Assembly (NCBI RefSeq): GCF_014207235.1 | Contig: NZ_JACHDA010000001.1 | Span: 124,001-188,000 of the forward strand | DNA: 64,000 nucleotides | Origin: Sphingopyxis sp. JAI128 | GTDB taxonomy: Bacteria; Pseudomonadota; Alphaproteobacteria; Sphingomonadales; Sphingomonadaceae | Direction: 5' to 3' | In this document: positions 47,442 to 56,837 of the stretch, piece after piece | Position numbering within the stretch: position 1 is the stretch's first letter | Layout: each line of letters begins with the position of its first letter | The notes under the pieces: model-generated | Told to the model about the DNA's origin: nothing | Seen by the model: the letters and a program-made list of their open reading frames with translations, nothing else | Database searches by the model: none | Position numbers and translations under genes: made by a program

Positions 47442-48221
47442 TCAGGTGGTCGGCAATTCCATGACGGCGGGCATCTTGCCGGCCTTGACCTGTTCGGCAA
47501 AGATTTCGCGCATCAGCTGCAGCGAGAAAAGATGCGCGAAGATCAGCGCGAGAATGCCATTCTGCGTCAGCTTGCGCAGGACGTCGCCGCGCAGTTCGCG
47601 CAGCTTGTTCTCGTCGACCATCTGGAATCCGCGATAGACGAAGGGCTTGTCATTGCCTTCCTGCTGGATGGCGACTTCGCCGTCCATCAGAAGGTCGGCC
47701 TTTTTCAGTTCTTCCATGAAAAAGCCGGTGCGCTGGCCCGCTTCCTCGAAATTCTTGCAGAATTCCAGAACCGCCTGGACCGACGCGGTCGGCTGGCCGT
47801 TCTCGAACAGCGGATCGCCTTCGTCGAACTTGCCGATCGCTTCCGATGTCGGATCGAAGCAAAGCGACAATTCGTCCGAACCCTCCTGCAGGCGCGCGAG
47901 CAGGAAGGGATAGCGGCGGACATAGGCGGGGACGTAGACGGGGTTCAGCAGCTTGCCGTCGTCGTCGACGAAGGTGTTGACGCCCTCATTGAGGCCCATC
48001 AGCGCCAGCGGAACCGGGTTGTCGCCCGCCGAGAAAACGATCGGATAATAACGGCACGCCGACACGAATTCGTCCGACGTCAGCGGAATGGCGTGCTGCT
48101 TGACAAGGAAATCGGCCTTGTCGAGCGGGCGGGCACGATAATCGGCATGCTCGACGCTCGAAAGCGGGGAGAGATCTTTATAGAAAAGAGGCAAATTGGC
48201 AGGTACGGGCGCTGCGGCCAT
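47442..48221 (-). CDS. SapC family protein
   Basis: A 259-residue protein of the SapC family, named after an S-layer-associated protein of Campylobacter; the role here is not known. Recognisable features are FVSACRYYPIVFSAGDNPVP, PAYVRRYPFLLAR, ELSLCFDP and the C-terminal LFSLQLMREIF. No signal peptide. A CCGGAG precedes the ATG. It ends before the bidirectional hairpin. Confidence 0.85.
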   Translation of the reverse strand: MAAAPVPANLPLFYKDLSPLSSVEHADYRARPLDKADFLVKQHAIPLTSDEFVSACRYYPIVFSAGDNPVPLALMGLNEGVNTFVDDDGKLLNPVYVPAYVRRYPFLLARLQEGSDELSLCFDPTSEAIGKFDEGDPLFENGQPTASVQAVLEFCKNFEEAGQRTGFFMEELKKADLLMDGEVAIQQEGNDKPFVYRGFQMVDENKLRELRGDVLRKLTQNGILALIFAHLFSLQLMREIFAEQVKAGKMPAVMELPTT

Positions 48222-48328
48222 GATCGAACTCCGGTAAGGCTCCCGGGGATCCGGGACAAAAAGGATAAAGCGCCTTATTGACCCGCGCCGCGACGCGCAA
48301 GGGGCGATGCCGCAGCGGGCAAAGATCG

Positions 48329-49753
48329 TCAGGGAATCAGCTTGCCGGGATTGAAGATGCCCGATGGGTCGAGCCCGGCCTTGATTCCTCGCAGCGCAGC
48401 TAGCCGCGCCGTGCTGTCGAGTTCGGCGAGGATGTCGCGCTTCATCTGGCCGATGCCATGTTCAGCCGAAATCGATCCGCCGAGCTCGATGACATGCGAA
48501 TAAACGAGCCGGCTGACCGCTGCGCCATGTTCGGCGAGCCAGGCTACCCCATCGACATTCGGCGGCGGCTGAACATGATGATGGACATTGCCGTCGCCCA
48601 AGTGGCCGAAGGACAAGGCGCGTGCACCGGGGTAGACCGTCGCTAGCCGGCGCGGGTTTTCGGCGATGAAAGCCGGCATCAGGTCGACGGGGACGCTGAT
48701 ATCATGTTGCAACGCCGGCCCTTCGGCCCGTTCGGCCTCCGAAATGGAATCGCGCAGGCGCCAAAAATCCTCGCTCTCGCGGTTGTTCTTGGCGACAACG
48801 ACGTCGCGCGCCAGTCCGGCGTCGATCGCGGCGGTCAGTTGCGCTTCAAGCGCCTCGCCCAGCGCCGCGTCATTTTCGCCCGCCAGTTCGAGCAAGACGT
48901 GCCACGGATGTTCGCCTGCTAGCGGCGCGCGCGTGCCCGGGATATGGCGCAGGACAGCGTCGAGGCAGATCTGCGGGATAATCTCATACCCTTCGAGTTC
49001 TCGCCCCAGTGCTGTGTCGAGCCGGCGCAACAGCAACAGCGCGCTTTCGGGCGAATCGACACCGATCCACGCCGTCCGCCGGGCAGCCGCGGCGGGAACC
49101 AGATGCAGTGCGGCAGCCGTGACGATGCCGAGCGTGCCTTCGGCACCACAAAACAGGTGCCGCAGATCGTAACCGCGATTGTCCTTCTTGAGCGGGGCGA
49201 GGCCCTTGAAAATGCTCCCATCGGGCAGCACCGCCTCGATTCCAGCAACCAGCGCCCGCATCGTCCCATGGCGCAACACCTGCGTTCCCCCGGCGTTGGT
49301 CGATACCAGCCCACCAATGGTCGCCGACCCCTTGCCGCCCAGCGTGAGCGGAAAACGGAGCCCGCGCGCCAGAACGGCGTCATGGAAATTTTCCAGGATG
49401 ACACCGGCTTCGGCAACTGCCATCCGGGCATCCACGTCGATATCGCGCACGCGGTTCATGCGGCGCAGGCTGATCAGCAGCTGGTCGCCGCTGGTATCGG
49501 GCGTGGCGCCGCCCACCATGCCGCTGTTGCCGCCCTGGGGGACGAGCGCAGCGCCCGCGTCGGCGCAAAGCCGCACGACAGCCGCCACCTCCTCGGTCGT
49601 CGCCGGCGAGAGCATCGCTGCGGCCGCCCCACGATATTTCCCGCGCCAGTCGGTCAGCCAGGGCGCCATGACGTCGGCATCGACGCTGAAACCCTTTGGT
49701 CCGAGCAGATCGGCGAGGCGCGCGAGCAACGTGGTCGACGGCCGGCGCGTCAT
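48329..49753 (-). CDS. FAD-linked oxidase, D-2-hydroxyacid (2-hydroxyglutarate/lactate) dehydrogenase family
   Basis: A 474-residue flavoprotein of the GlcD/D2HGDH family. FAD-binding sequences include LVPQGGNSGMVGGATP and GGLVSTNAGGTQVLRHG. The C-terminal catalytic domain has SFGHLGDGNVHHHV (metal/substrate histidines) and SAEHGIGQMKRD. It oxidises a D-2-hydroxyacid, passing electrons to a quinone or ETF. The exact substrate is not determined by the sequence alone. Confidence 0.88.
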   Translation of the reverse strand: MTRRPSTTLLARLADLLGPKGFSVDADVMAPWLTDWRGKYRGAAAAMLSPATTEEVAAVVRLCADAGAALVPQGGNSGMVGGATPDTSGDQLLISLRRMNRVRDIDVDARMAVAEAGVILENFHDAVLARGLRFPLTLGGKGSATIGGLVSTNAGGTQVLRHGTMRALVAGIEAVLPDGSIFKGLAPLKKDNRGYDLRHLFCGAEGTLGIVTAAALHLVPAAAARRTAWIGVDSPESALLLLRRLDTALGRELEGYEIIPQICLDAVLRHIPGTRAPLAGEHPWHVLLELAGENDAALGEALEAQLTAAIDAGLARDVVVAKNNRESEDFWRLRDSISEAERAEGPALQHDISVPVDLMPAFIAENPRRLATVYPGARALSFGHLGDGNVHHHVQPPPNVDGVAWLAEHGAAVSRLVYSHVIELGGSISAEHGIGQMKRDILAELDSTARLAALRGIKAGLDPSGIFNPGKLIP

Positions 49754-49876
49754 CCCCTTTCGCCTTGGAAATCTCCGGCGCCATAACAGGGCAGGGGTCG
49801 ACAGCAGTTCATTTGATGTTCAATCATCCTTGTTAGAAAGCGCGATGGACGAATAGCATATTTTCGTCCAGCGGGC

Positions 49877-50464
49877 ATGAAAGCGGGAGCCACGGGTGAG
49901 CAGCATCTTCTGTCAGGACGCCGAGAGAGCGGCAACGCGGCTGTGCTGACGGCAACATTTCTGTGGATCGCGATCGCACCGGCAAGCGAAGCGACGGCGC
50001 CCGTCCCGCTGCCCGAACCGCTTGTCCCGATCTCGGCGCCGCTTCCCGAGCAAAGCGCATCCTTTTGGCAAATGGTGATCGAACAGCAGTTGATCATTCG
50101 TGTGCCCGCCCGGCGCTCGCCGCTCAACAATTTTGCCGCGGGCCCCGCGCCATCGCGGCGCGCGACCGAAATCCCGATCGTCTGGAAAGAAAAAAAGGCG
50201 CCGAAATGCATTTCGATGCGCAATATCATGGGCATGCAGGCGGTTCAGCGCGATAGCATCGACCTGATTACCCGGCATAATCAGCGGTTGCGCGCGCAGC
50301 TCAATCGCGGGTGCCGCGCGCTGGACTTTTATGCCGGTTTTTACATGCAGGGCAGCAAGGACGGGCAGCTTTGCGAGGATCGCGACCAGATCCACGCGCG
50401 GACCGGGGCCAAGTGCGAGATCGACAAATTCCGGCTTCTGGTACCGGTGCCCGACGAAGATTGA
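49877..50464 (+). CDS. Conserved-looking hypothetical protein, possibly exported
   Basis: A 195-residue protein with a hydrophobic stretch at residues 22-38 (AVLTATFLWIAIAPAS) that could be a signal. The C-terminal half is the informative part: KCISMRNIMGMQAVQRDSID then RHNQRLRAQLNRGCRALDFY and YMQGSKDGQLCEDRDQIHAR, with three or four spaced cysteines. I do not recognise a named domain. The start is not certain because no clear ribosome site precedes it. Confidence 0.65.
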   Translation: MKAGATGEQHLLSGRRESGNAAVLTATFLWIAIAPASEATAPVPLPEPLVPISAPLPEQSASFWQMVIEQQLIIRVPARRSPLNNFAAGPAPSRRATEIPIVWKEKKAPKCISMRNIMGMQAVQRDSIDLITRHNQRLRAQLNRGCRALDFYAGFYMQGSKDGQLCEDRDQIHARTGAKCEIDKFRLLVPVPDED

Positions 50465-50578
50465 TCGCGTTTATCGCGGCCTTTCCTTGACTTTTCCTCA
50501 CCATTTGCCCTAGGCGCGCGGCAACGTTCGCCTGCGTGGGTGGCCGGACGCCACCTCTTTTTCCGGACATGCGATCTT

Positions 50579-52012
50579 ATGAAATTTGCCGACCTCGGCC
50601 TTTCCGACGAACTTTTGCGCGCCATCGACGACGCGGGCTATAGCGAAGCGACGCCGATTCAGGCGGGAGCGATCCCGTCGGTACTGATGATGCGCGACAT
50701 GATCGGCATCGCCCAGACCGGCACCGGCAAGACCGCATCCTTCGTGTTGCCGATGATCGATATTCTTGCGCACGGCCGCGCCCGCGCGCTGATGCCGCGG
50801 TCGCTGATCCTCGAACCGACGCGCGAACTCGCGGCACAGGTTGCGGAAAACTTCGAAAAATACGGCAAGCATCACAAGCTTTCGATGGCATTGCTGATCG
50901 GCGGCGTACAGATGGGCGACCAGGTCAAGGCGCTCGAAAAGGGTGTCGATGTGCTGATCGCCACCCCGGGCCGCCTGATGGACCTGTTTGAACGCGGCAA
51001 GATACTGCTCACCGGCTGCAACCTGCTCGTCATCGACGAAGCCGACCGCATGCTCGACATGGGCTTCATCCCCGACATCGAGAATATCTGCACCAAGCTG
51101 CCCGCGAATCGCCAGACCCTGCTTTTCTCGGCAACGATGCCGCCGCCAATCAAGAAGCTGGCCGACAAGTTCCTGTCGAACCCCAAAACGATCGAGGTCG
51201 CGCGACCGGCCAGTCGGAACGAGAATATCGAGCAATTCATCGTCAAGACGTCGGAACGTGGCAAGCGCGACATGCTCCGCAGCCTTATCGAAGCCGAGGA
51301 TATCCATACCGCGATCATCTTTTGCAATCGCAAGACCACCGTACGCGAACTGGCCAAATCGCTTCAGCGTTATCGCTACAAGGCGGGTGAAATCCATGGC
51401 GACATGGATCAGTCGAGCCGCATTGCCGAACTCGACCGGTTCAAGAACGGCACGATCAACATCCTCGTCGCGTCGGATGTCGCCGCGCGCGGGCTCGACG
51501 TCAAAGGCGTCAGCCACGTTTTCAATTTCGACGCGCCTTGGCATCCCGACGATTATGTCCACCGTATCGGCCGCACCGGTCGCGCGGGCGCCAAGGGGCG
51601 GGCCTTCACGCTCGTCACGCCGTCGGACGACGAGGCGATCGACAACATCCAGAAGCTGACCGGATACAAGATCCCAGTGCACGCCGCCGATGAGTCGGGG
51701 GCGGAGTCGGCCGGCAACGAACAGAGCGACGACACCGACGAATCGCGGCGCGGCCGCTCGGTGCGTGGTGGACGCGGCAAGAGCGCGGCCAAGCCGGAAA
51801 AGACCGAAGCGCGTCCTGCAGCCAAGGCCGAGCCCAGGTCCGCAGCCAAGGCCGAGCCCAGGTCTGCAGCCAAGGCCGAGACCAAGCCGGCCAAGCCGCC
51901 CCGTGGCGACCGCAAGCCGGCGCCTTCAGCGCGTCGGGACGATCAGGATGGCCCAGACGACGGATGGAACGGCCCGATGCCGGACTTTCTGTCGGTGGGC
52001 TTCGGCAGCTGA
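50579..52012 (+). CDS. DEAD-box RNA helicase, RhlE/DeaD type
   Basis: A 477-residue ATP-dependent RNA helicase. Motifs are Q (PIQAGAIP), I (AQTGTGKT, about 45-52), II (VIDEADRMLDMG), III (SAT), and C-terminal IV-VI including HRIGRTGRAG. The C-terminal tail after about residue 375 is low complexity and basic, with a tandem Ala-Lys-Ala-Glu-Pro-Arg-Ser repeat, and is probably an RNA-binding tail. The ATG of MKFADLGLSDELLRAI is chosen. Possible promoter TTGACT at 50487. Confidence 0.92.
   Translation: MKFADLGLSDELLRAIDDAGYSEATPIQAGAIPSVLMMRDMIGIAQTGTGKTASFVLPMIDILAHGRARALMPRSLILEPTRELAAQVAENFEKYGKHHKLSMALLIGGVQMGDQVKALEKGVDVLIATPGRLMDLFERGKILLTGCNLLVIDEADRMLDMGFIPDIENICTKLPANRQTLLFSATMPPPIKKLADKFLSNPKTIEVARPASRNENIEQFIVKTSERGKRDMLRSLIEAEDIHTAIIFCNRKTTVRELAKSLQRYRYKAGEIHGDMDQSSRIAELDRFKNGTINILVASDVAARGLDVKGVSHVFNFDAPWHPDDYVHRIGRTGRAGAKGRAFTLVTPSDDEAIDNIQKLTGYKIPVHAADESGAESAGNEQSDDTDESRRGRSVRGGRGKSAAKPEKTEARPAAKAEPRSAAKAEPRSAAKAETKPAKPPRGDRKPAPSARRDDQDGPDDGWNGPMPDFLSVGFGS
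51818..51880. repeat. 24-bp in-frame tandem repeat in the helicase tail
   Basis: Copies at 51818-51841 and 51842-51865 differ at one base; a third partial copy covers 51866-51880. Each encodes eight residues of the type AAKAEPRS. In-frame repeats such as this can change in number without breaking the gene, so tail length may vary among strains. Confidence 0.9.
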
Positions 52013-52037
52013 CATCCGGCTGCCGGCCTGGACCCGG

Positions 52038-53054
52038 TCAGAGCCTGACCAGCATCTTTCCGATGTTGCGCCCCGAAAACAGCCCGAGGAAGGCCTCGGG
52101 CGCCGATGCCAGCCCCTGGTGGACCGTTTCGCGGATGGTCACCGCGCCACTGGCAATCAAGCTGCCCATGTCGGCGTAAAATTCTTCCATGCAGTCGATG
52201 AACTGGTCCGTGTAGATAAAGCCTTCCATCTTTATCCGCGCGGGGATCGACCGGATCAGATATTTCATCTCCTGGGGCTTTCCGTCGTTATAGACGTCGA
52301 TCATGCCGCAGATCGCGAAGCGTGCGAAATCGTTTGCGGTCGCAAAGGCGGCGTCGAGGTGCTCTCCACCGACATTGTCGAAATAGACGTCGATGCCCGA
52401 TTTCCCGAGCCTTTCCAGCGCCGCGCCAAGTTGCGGCAGCACCGGCCCCGCCTTGTAATCGATGGTCGCGTCGGCGCCGAGGTCGTCAACCCACGCGCAT
52501 TTGTCCGCCCCCCCCGCCGATCCGATCACGGTCATTTCGCGGGCCTTGGCGATCTGGACGACGGCCGAGCCGACCGCCCCTGCCGCAGCTGACACGAAAA
52601 CCGTGTCGCCGGGCTTCGCCGCCGCGATGCGCAAGAGGCCGATCCAAGCTGTCCCGCCGGTCAGGCCCATGTTGTGAAGAAAGGTTTGCGGCGTCATGCC
52701 TGCCGCCAACGCCGCCGCCGGCAGCTTGTTCGGCATCATGTCGAGACCGATGACGCCGCCGTCGCGCCAGCCGCCCATGTGAAGGATCAGGTCGCCCGGC
52801 GCAAAGCCTTCCATTCGGCTTTCGATCACCTCGCCGATCGCGCCGCCGGTCATCGGCTGGTCGATCTGAAAACTGGCCGAATAGCTTTTGGCGTCGTTCA
52901 TGCGGCCGCGCATATAAGGATCGACCGACAACCACAGGTTACGCACGCGGAGCTGGTCGGCTTCGAGCGGGCCGTCCGGCAATTCTCGCAGCGAAAAATT
53001 ATCCATCGTCGGCAGCCCGTGCGGGCGGCTGGTCAAATGCCATGCTTTGGTCAT
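52038..53054 (-). CDS. NADP-dependent oxidoreductase, MDR (YncB/CurA-like)
   Basis: A 338-residue medium-chain reductase of the leukotriene-B4-dehydrogenase/CurA group. LSVDPYMRGRMNDAKSYSAS is the characteristic N-terminal block; VFVSAAAGAVGSAVVQIAK is the NADP Rossmann loop; DVYFDNVGGEHLDAAF follows. It reduces an activated double bond with NADPH. MTKAWHLTSRPHGLP is taken as the start; ATG codons at 53066 and 53072 are alternatives. The stop lies 25 bases from the convergent helicase stop. Confidence 0.87.
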   Translation of the reverse strand: MTKAWHLTSRPHGLPTMDNFSLRELPDGPLEADQLRVRNLWLSVDPYMRGRMNDAKSYSASFQIDQPMTGGAIGEVIESRMEGFAPGDLILHMGGWRDGGVIGLDMMPNKLPAAALAAGMTPQTFLHNMGLTGGTAWIGLLRIAAAKPGDTVFVSAAAGAVGSAVVQIAKAREMTVIGSAGGADKCAWVDDLGADATIDYKAGPVLPQLGAALERLGKSGIDVYFDNVGGEHLDAAFATANDFARFAICGMIDVYNDGKPQEMKYLIRSIPARIKMEGFIYTDQFIDCMEEFYADMGSLIASGAVTIRETVHQGLASAPEAFLGLFSGRNIGKMLVRL

Positions 53055-53139
53055 CGGAATCCCCATTCCCATATTCGACGACGATCGCCAGAAAGCCGTT
53101 GCCACCGCCAAGCGGTGCCGTTAAGACCCCGCCCGTCGC

Positions 53140-53215
53140 GGGGCCGTAGCTCAGATGGGAGAGCGCTGCAATCGCACTGCAGAGGTCAGGGGTTCGATTC
53201 CCCTCGGCTCCACCA
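53140..53215 (+). tRNA. tRNA-Ala (anticodon CGC)
   Basis: A 76-base cloverleaf with encoded CCA. Acceptor arm GGGGCCG/CGGCTCC, anticodon stem CTGCA/TGCAG around loop ATCGCAC giving anticodon CGC, T arm AGGGG-TTCGATT-CCCCT. It reads GCG alanine codons, which are frequent in this GC-rich genome. Confidence 0.95.
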
Positions 53216-53378
53216 GCGACCTTTTGTCCCGCACCCCGTCGATGTTTGCGATCGCTAGCGGCAGGGTGTGCGCCAATCCCTCCCGAATTCCGTAAACCCG
53301 GCGATTACGATAAGGGCATTGGGCGTGAGCGTCGCTGGCCGATCCAGCCTGAACCGTGCAAACGACGCCCCCTTTACC

Positions 53379-54329
53379 TCAAACGGCGGCCGATGGCACC
53401 ACATCGGCGGGGTTCACCACGCCGCGAAGCCATTGTCGCGCCGCGCGGATCGCCCGGGTTCGCCAAGCAACGAGCAGCAGCGCGAGGACCGCCGCCCACG
53501 GCAGCACGGCCGCGCCAAGGACGAGAATGAACGACAACATCGCGCTACCGCTGTGAAAGAGCATATTGAGCGCGTCGCTGAACGGGTTGCCATAACCGAT
53601 CCCCGGCAAGCCGCCGGTACCGACATAATCGAATTGCACCGGGGTCGTGGCGAGCATCGCCTCGCCGGTGCGGCGTGTGTCGCGTTCGCCGTCGAGTTGC
53701 TGGCGCATTCCGATAATCTGCTGTTGCAATTCGGCGCCCTCGCGATCGCCAAGACCGCCTTGTCTGAGCCGGGCTTCGAGGCGCGCGATTTCGGCGTTCA
53801 GGTCGACGCTGCGTCGCTGCGACTCGCTGATCCGGGTTCCGACATCTTCGCCGCTGATCCGCGTCGCCGCGAGCACGCCTTCGGCCTTTTCGACGCTGGA
53901 AAGCGCGTCGCGGCCGAACTTGCGGGCGATCGCCGGATCGAGCTTGAACAGAAGCTGCGCCTCGACCTCATTCTCACGAACCAGCCGGTAGCTCATACCG
54001 GCGATGCGGCAGCGGTTGGTGCCCAGCGCTTCACAGGCGGCAGCATGGTCTTCCTGGACCTTGGCGATGCGATCGTCGTCGAGACGGAAAGTGTAGGAAT
54101 AATTGAACGCAACGCCGGGCGCGGCGGTAACGCCGATATTGGGGCTGCGCATTGCGGAGGGAAGGGCGTCCGCTTGGACCGGAACGGCGCGAGCGGAGGG
54201 CGACACGGTTTCCGACGGTTCCATCGGCGCCATGTCATAGGACGGGGCATGGCTAACGGGTTCCGAGCTTTTTTCCGAACAGCCGATCACGGCGAGCGCC
54301 ATCGCGCCCGCTAAGAGCTTGGTTTTCAT
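53379..54329 (-). CDS. DUF4349 lipoprotein
   Basis: A 316-residue protein with a lipoprotein signal (MKTKLLAGAMALAVIGC, Cys17). DUF4349 has a periplasmic region with a coiled coil (about 165-215, ESQRRSVDLNAEIARLEARL) and a transmembrane helix near the C-terminus (SAMLSFILVLGAAVLPWAAV then LALLLVAW). Function unknown. GGGAGAG precedes the ATG. It lies downstream of the helicase gene on the same strand. Confidence 0.85.
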   Translation of the reverse strand: MKTKLLAGAMALAVIGCSEKSSEPVSHAPSYDMAPMEPSETVSPSARAVPVQADALPSAMRSPNIGVTAAPGVAFNYSYTFRLDDDRIAKVQEDHAAACEALGTNRCRIAGMSYRLVRENEVEAQLLFKLDPAIARKFGRDALSSVEKAEGVLAATRISGEDVGTRISESQRRSVDLNAEIARLEARLRQGGLGDREGAELQQQIIGMRQQLDGERDTRRTGEAMLATTPVQFDYVGTGGLPGIGYGNPFSDALNMLFHSGSAMLSFILVLGAAVLPWAAVLALLLVAWRTRAIRAARQWLRGVVNPADVVPSAAV

Positions 54330-54402
54330 GAAATCTCTCCCAACATACGACTCGCAGCCGCATGTAATGTCATATCACTATTGAAAGAGTAGACAATCCA
54401 TT

Positions 54403-56709
54403 TCAGTCAGGCTTGACGAAGCTGTCCAGCACCCGTTTGCTACCGGCCTGATCGAACTCGACTTCGAGCTTGTTGCCGTCGATGTCGATAATTTCGCCAT
54501 AACCGAATTTTTCGTGGAAAACGCGCATCCCGATGGCGAGGTCCGATCGAGGCTTGGCTCCGACCGACGCTGCCGGTCCCTTCTCGCTGGGCGCGGGCGC
54601 GCGCGTAATCGTCGAGGATGAGGCGAGGGCGCGCTGCCACGCTGGGCCGCGGGTCATCGTGCGGGCGGGCTGACGCTCGGCAACATGGGCGAATGGATCG
54701 CCCTGCGCCGACCAGTTGGCGCGCCAAAGGCTCTGGCCGCCGCCGAAGCTGTTTTCACTGTCGACATGTTCGGGCGGGATTTCGGCGATGAAGCGGCTGG
54801 GGATACTGCTCATCCACTGGCCATAGATGCGGCGGTTCGCCGCATGATAGATGCTCGCCCGCTGCCGCGCGCGCGTGATCGCAACGTAAGCGAGGCGGCG
54901 TTCTTCCTCGAGGCTGGCGGTACCGCCTTCGTCCATCGACCGCTGCGACGGAAAAACCCCGTCCTCCCAGCCCGCGAGGAAGACATGGTCGAATTCCAGC
55001 CCCTTGGCGGCGTGGATCGTCATGATCGTCACCGTCTCGGTCTGGTCGTCATTGTCGCGGTCCATGACAAGGCTGACGTGCTCAAGAAATTCCTCGAGCG
55101 TTTCATATTCCTCCATCGCGCGGACGAGTTCGGAGAGGTTTTCGAGGCGGCCGGCGGCCTCGGCGCTGCGGTCGGCCTGCAGCATCGCGGTATAGCCCGA
55201 CTCGTCCAGGATCAGCTGTGTCAGCTCGGGGTGCGACAGCTCGTTTGCCTTCGTCTGCCAATTCCGCATCTGCGCGACGAAATTGGCGAGCTGGCGGCGC
55301 GCCTGCGGGGTCAATTCGTCGGTTTCGGTGATCCGCGATGCCGCGTGGAACAGCGGCGCGCGTTCGTGGCGCGCGAACTGATGGATGCGTTGCAGCGCCT
55401 TGTCACCGAGCCCGCGTTTGGGGACATTGACGATGCGCTCGAACGCGAGGTCGTCGGCGGGCGACTGAACAAGGCGCAGATAGGCCAGGGCGTCGCGGAT
55501 TTCGGCGCGTTCGTAGAAGCGGAAACCGCCGACGATACGATAGGGCATGCCGATCGCGATGAACCGGTCTTCGAACTCGCGCGTCTGGAACTGCGCGCGG
55601 ACGAGGATCGCGGCGTGGTCGAGGCTGATCTTGCGGTGCTGGAGCGTCTCGAGCTCCTCACCGATCCGCCGCGCCTCCTCGGGCCCATCCCACACGCCGA
55701 CGACGCGCAGCTTGTCGCCCGGTTCGAGTTCGGTCCAGAGCGTCTTGCCAAGACGGTCGCTGTTCTGCGCGATCAATGCCGATGCCGCCGCCAGAATTTG
55801 CGGGGTCGAGCGATAATTTTGTTCGAGCCGGATCACCGTGGCACCGGGGAAATCCTTCTCGAAGCGCAGGATGTTCGCCACCTCGGCGCCGCGCCACGAA
55901 TAGATCGACTGGTCGTCGTCGCCGACACAGCAGATATTCTTGCGCGCCTGCGCAATCAGGCGGAGCCAGAGATACTGGCTGGCGTTGGTGTCCTGATATT
56001 CGTCGACGAGCACATATTTGAAGCGCTCCTGATATTGTTCGAGCACGTCACGGTGCGTCTTCAATATCACGAGCATGTGGAGCAAAAGGTCGCCGAAGTC
56101 ACAGGCGTTCAGCGTCTTCAGCCGCGCCTGATAAAGCGCATAGAAATGCTGCCCCTTGCCGTCGGCATAGGCGTCCTTGTCGGCGGCATCGAGGTCGGCG
56201 GGGATCAGCCCGCGATTCTTCCATTTGTCGATGAGTCCCGCGAGCTGGCGCGCCGGCCAGCGCTTCTCGTCGAGCCCTTCCGCCTGGATCAGCTGCTTGA
56301 GTACGCGAAGCTGGTCGTCGGTATCGAGGATGGTGAAATTGCTCTGCAATCCGACCAGCTCGGCGTGGCGGCGGAGCATCTTCGCCGCGATGCTGTGGAA
56401 GGTGCCGAGCCAAGGCATGCCCTCGACCGCATCGCCGATCATTCGCCCGATCCGCTCGCGCATCTCGCGCGCTGCCTTGTTGGTGAAGGTTACGGCAAGG
56501 ATTTCGGATGGCCAGGCCCGGTGCGTCGCGATGATATGGGCAAGGCGCGCGGTCAGCGCCGCGGTCTTGCCGGTGCCCGCCCCCGCGAGCATCAGCACCG
56601 GTCCCTCGGTTGTCAGCACCGCCTGCCGCTGCGGGCCATTGAGGCCTTGCAGATAGGGCGGGTCCGACGGATCGGGGCGGGTCAGGTCGGGCGTCGAGGG
56701 AGGCGGCAT
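54403..56709 (-). CDS. pcrA: UvrD/PcrA-family DNA helicase
   Basis: A 768-residue superfamily 1A 3'-5' helicase for repair and replication. Motif I is AGAGTGKTAAL; Ia is VTFTNKAAREM; II is YVLVDEYQDTNASQY; III is GDDDQSIYSWRGA; IV is LEQNYRST; V/VI include TIHAAKGLEFDHVF and YVAITRARQR. The C-terminal end (GMRVFHEKFGYGEI then KRVLDSF) is the PcrA-type tail. The start is set at MPPPSTPDLTRPD; an open frame upstream to 56850 is not family-like and overlaps the divergent gene. Confidence 0.93.
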   Translation of the reverse strand: MPPPSTPDLTRPDPSDPPYLQGLNGPQRQAVLTTEGPVLMLAGAGTGKTAALTARLAHIIATHRAWPSEILAVTFTNKAAREMRERIGRMIGDAVEGMPWLGTFHSIAAKMLRRHAELVGLQSNFTILDTDDQLRVLKQLIQAEGLDEKRWPARQLAGLIDKWKNRGLIPADLDAADKDAYADGKGQHFYALYQARLKTLNACDFGDLLLHMLVILKTHRDVLEQYQERFKYVLVDEYQDTNASQYLWLRLIAQARKNICCVGDDDQSIYSWRGAEVANILRFEKDFPGATVIRLEQNYRSTPQILAAASALIAQNSDRLGKTLWTELEPGDKLRVVGVWDGPEEARRIGEELETLQHRKISLDHAAILVRAQFQTREFEDRFIAIGMPYRIVGGFRFYERAEIRDALAYLRLVQSPADDLAFERIVNVPKRGLGDKALQRIHQFARHERAPLFHAASRITETDELTPQARRQLANFVAQMRNWQTKANELSHPELTQLILDESGYTAMLQADRSAEAAGRLENLSELVRAMEEYETLEEFLEHVSLVMDRDNDDQTETVTIMTIHAAKGLEFDHVFLAGWEDGVFPSQRSMDEGGTASLEEERRLAYVAITRARQRASIYHAANRRIYGQWMSSIPSRFIAEIPPEHVDSENSFGGGQSLWRANWSAQGDPFAHVAERQPARTMTRGPAWQRALASSSTITRAPAPSEKGPAASVGAKPRSDLAIGMRVFHEKFGYGEIIDIDGNKLEVEFDQAGSKRVLDSFVKPD

Positions 56710-56837
56710 GTTCACGCGCGAACGATTAGGGAACAGCGGCCGCGCTGTCCAGCATGGGCGATGCGCTTTTCGCCTTGCGCGCGGCACCCCATCGTGCCCA
56801 AAGCGGGCCGAGCCAAAACCGGGAAGGGCCATCGACC

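Noticed and set aside
53268..54314. A 348-codon plus-strand frame opposite the DUF4349 gene
   Set aside because: Shadow of the lipoprotein gene, which has a signal peptide, a coiled coil and a membrane helix.
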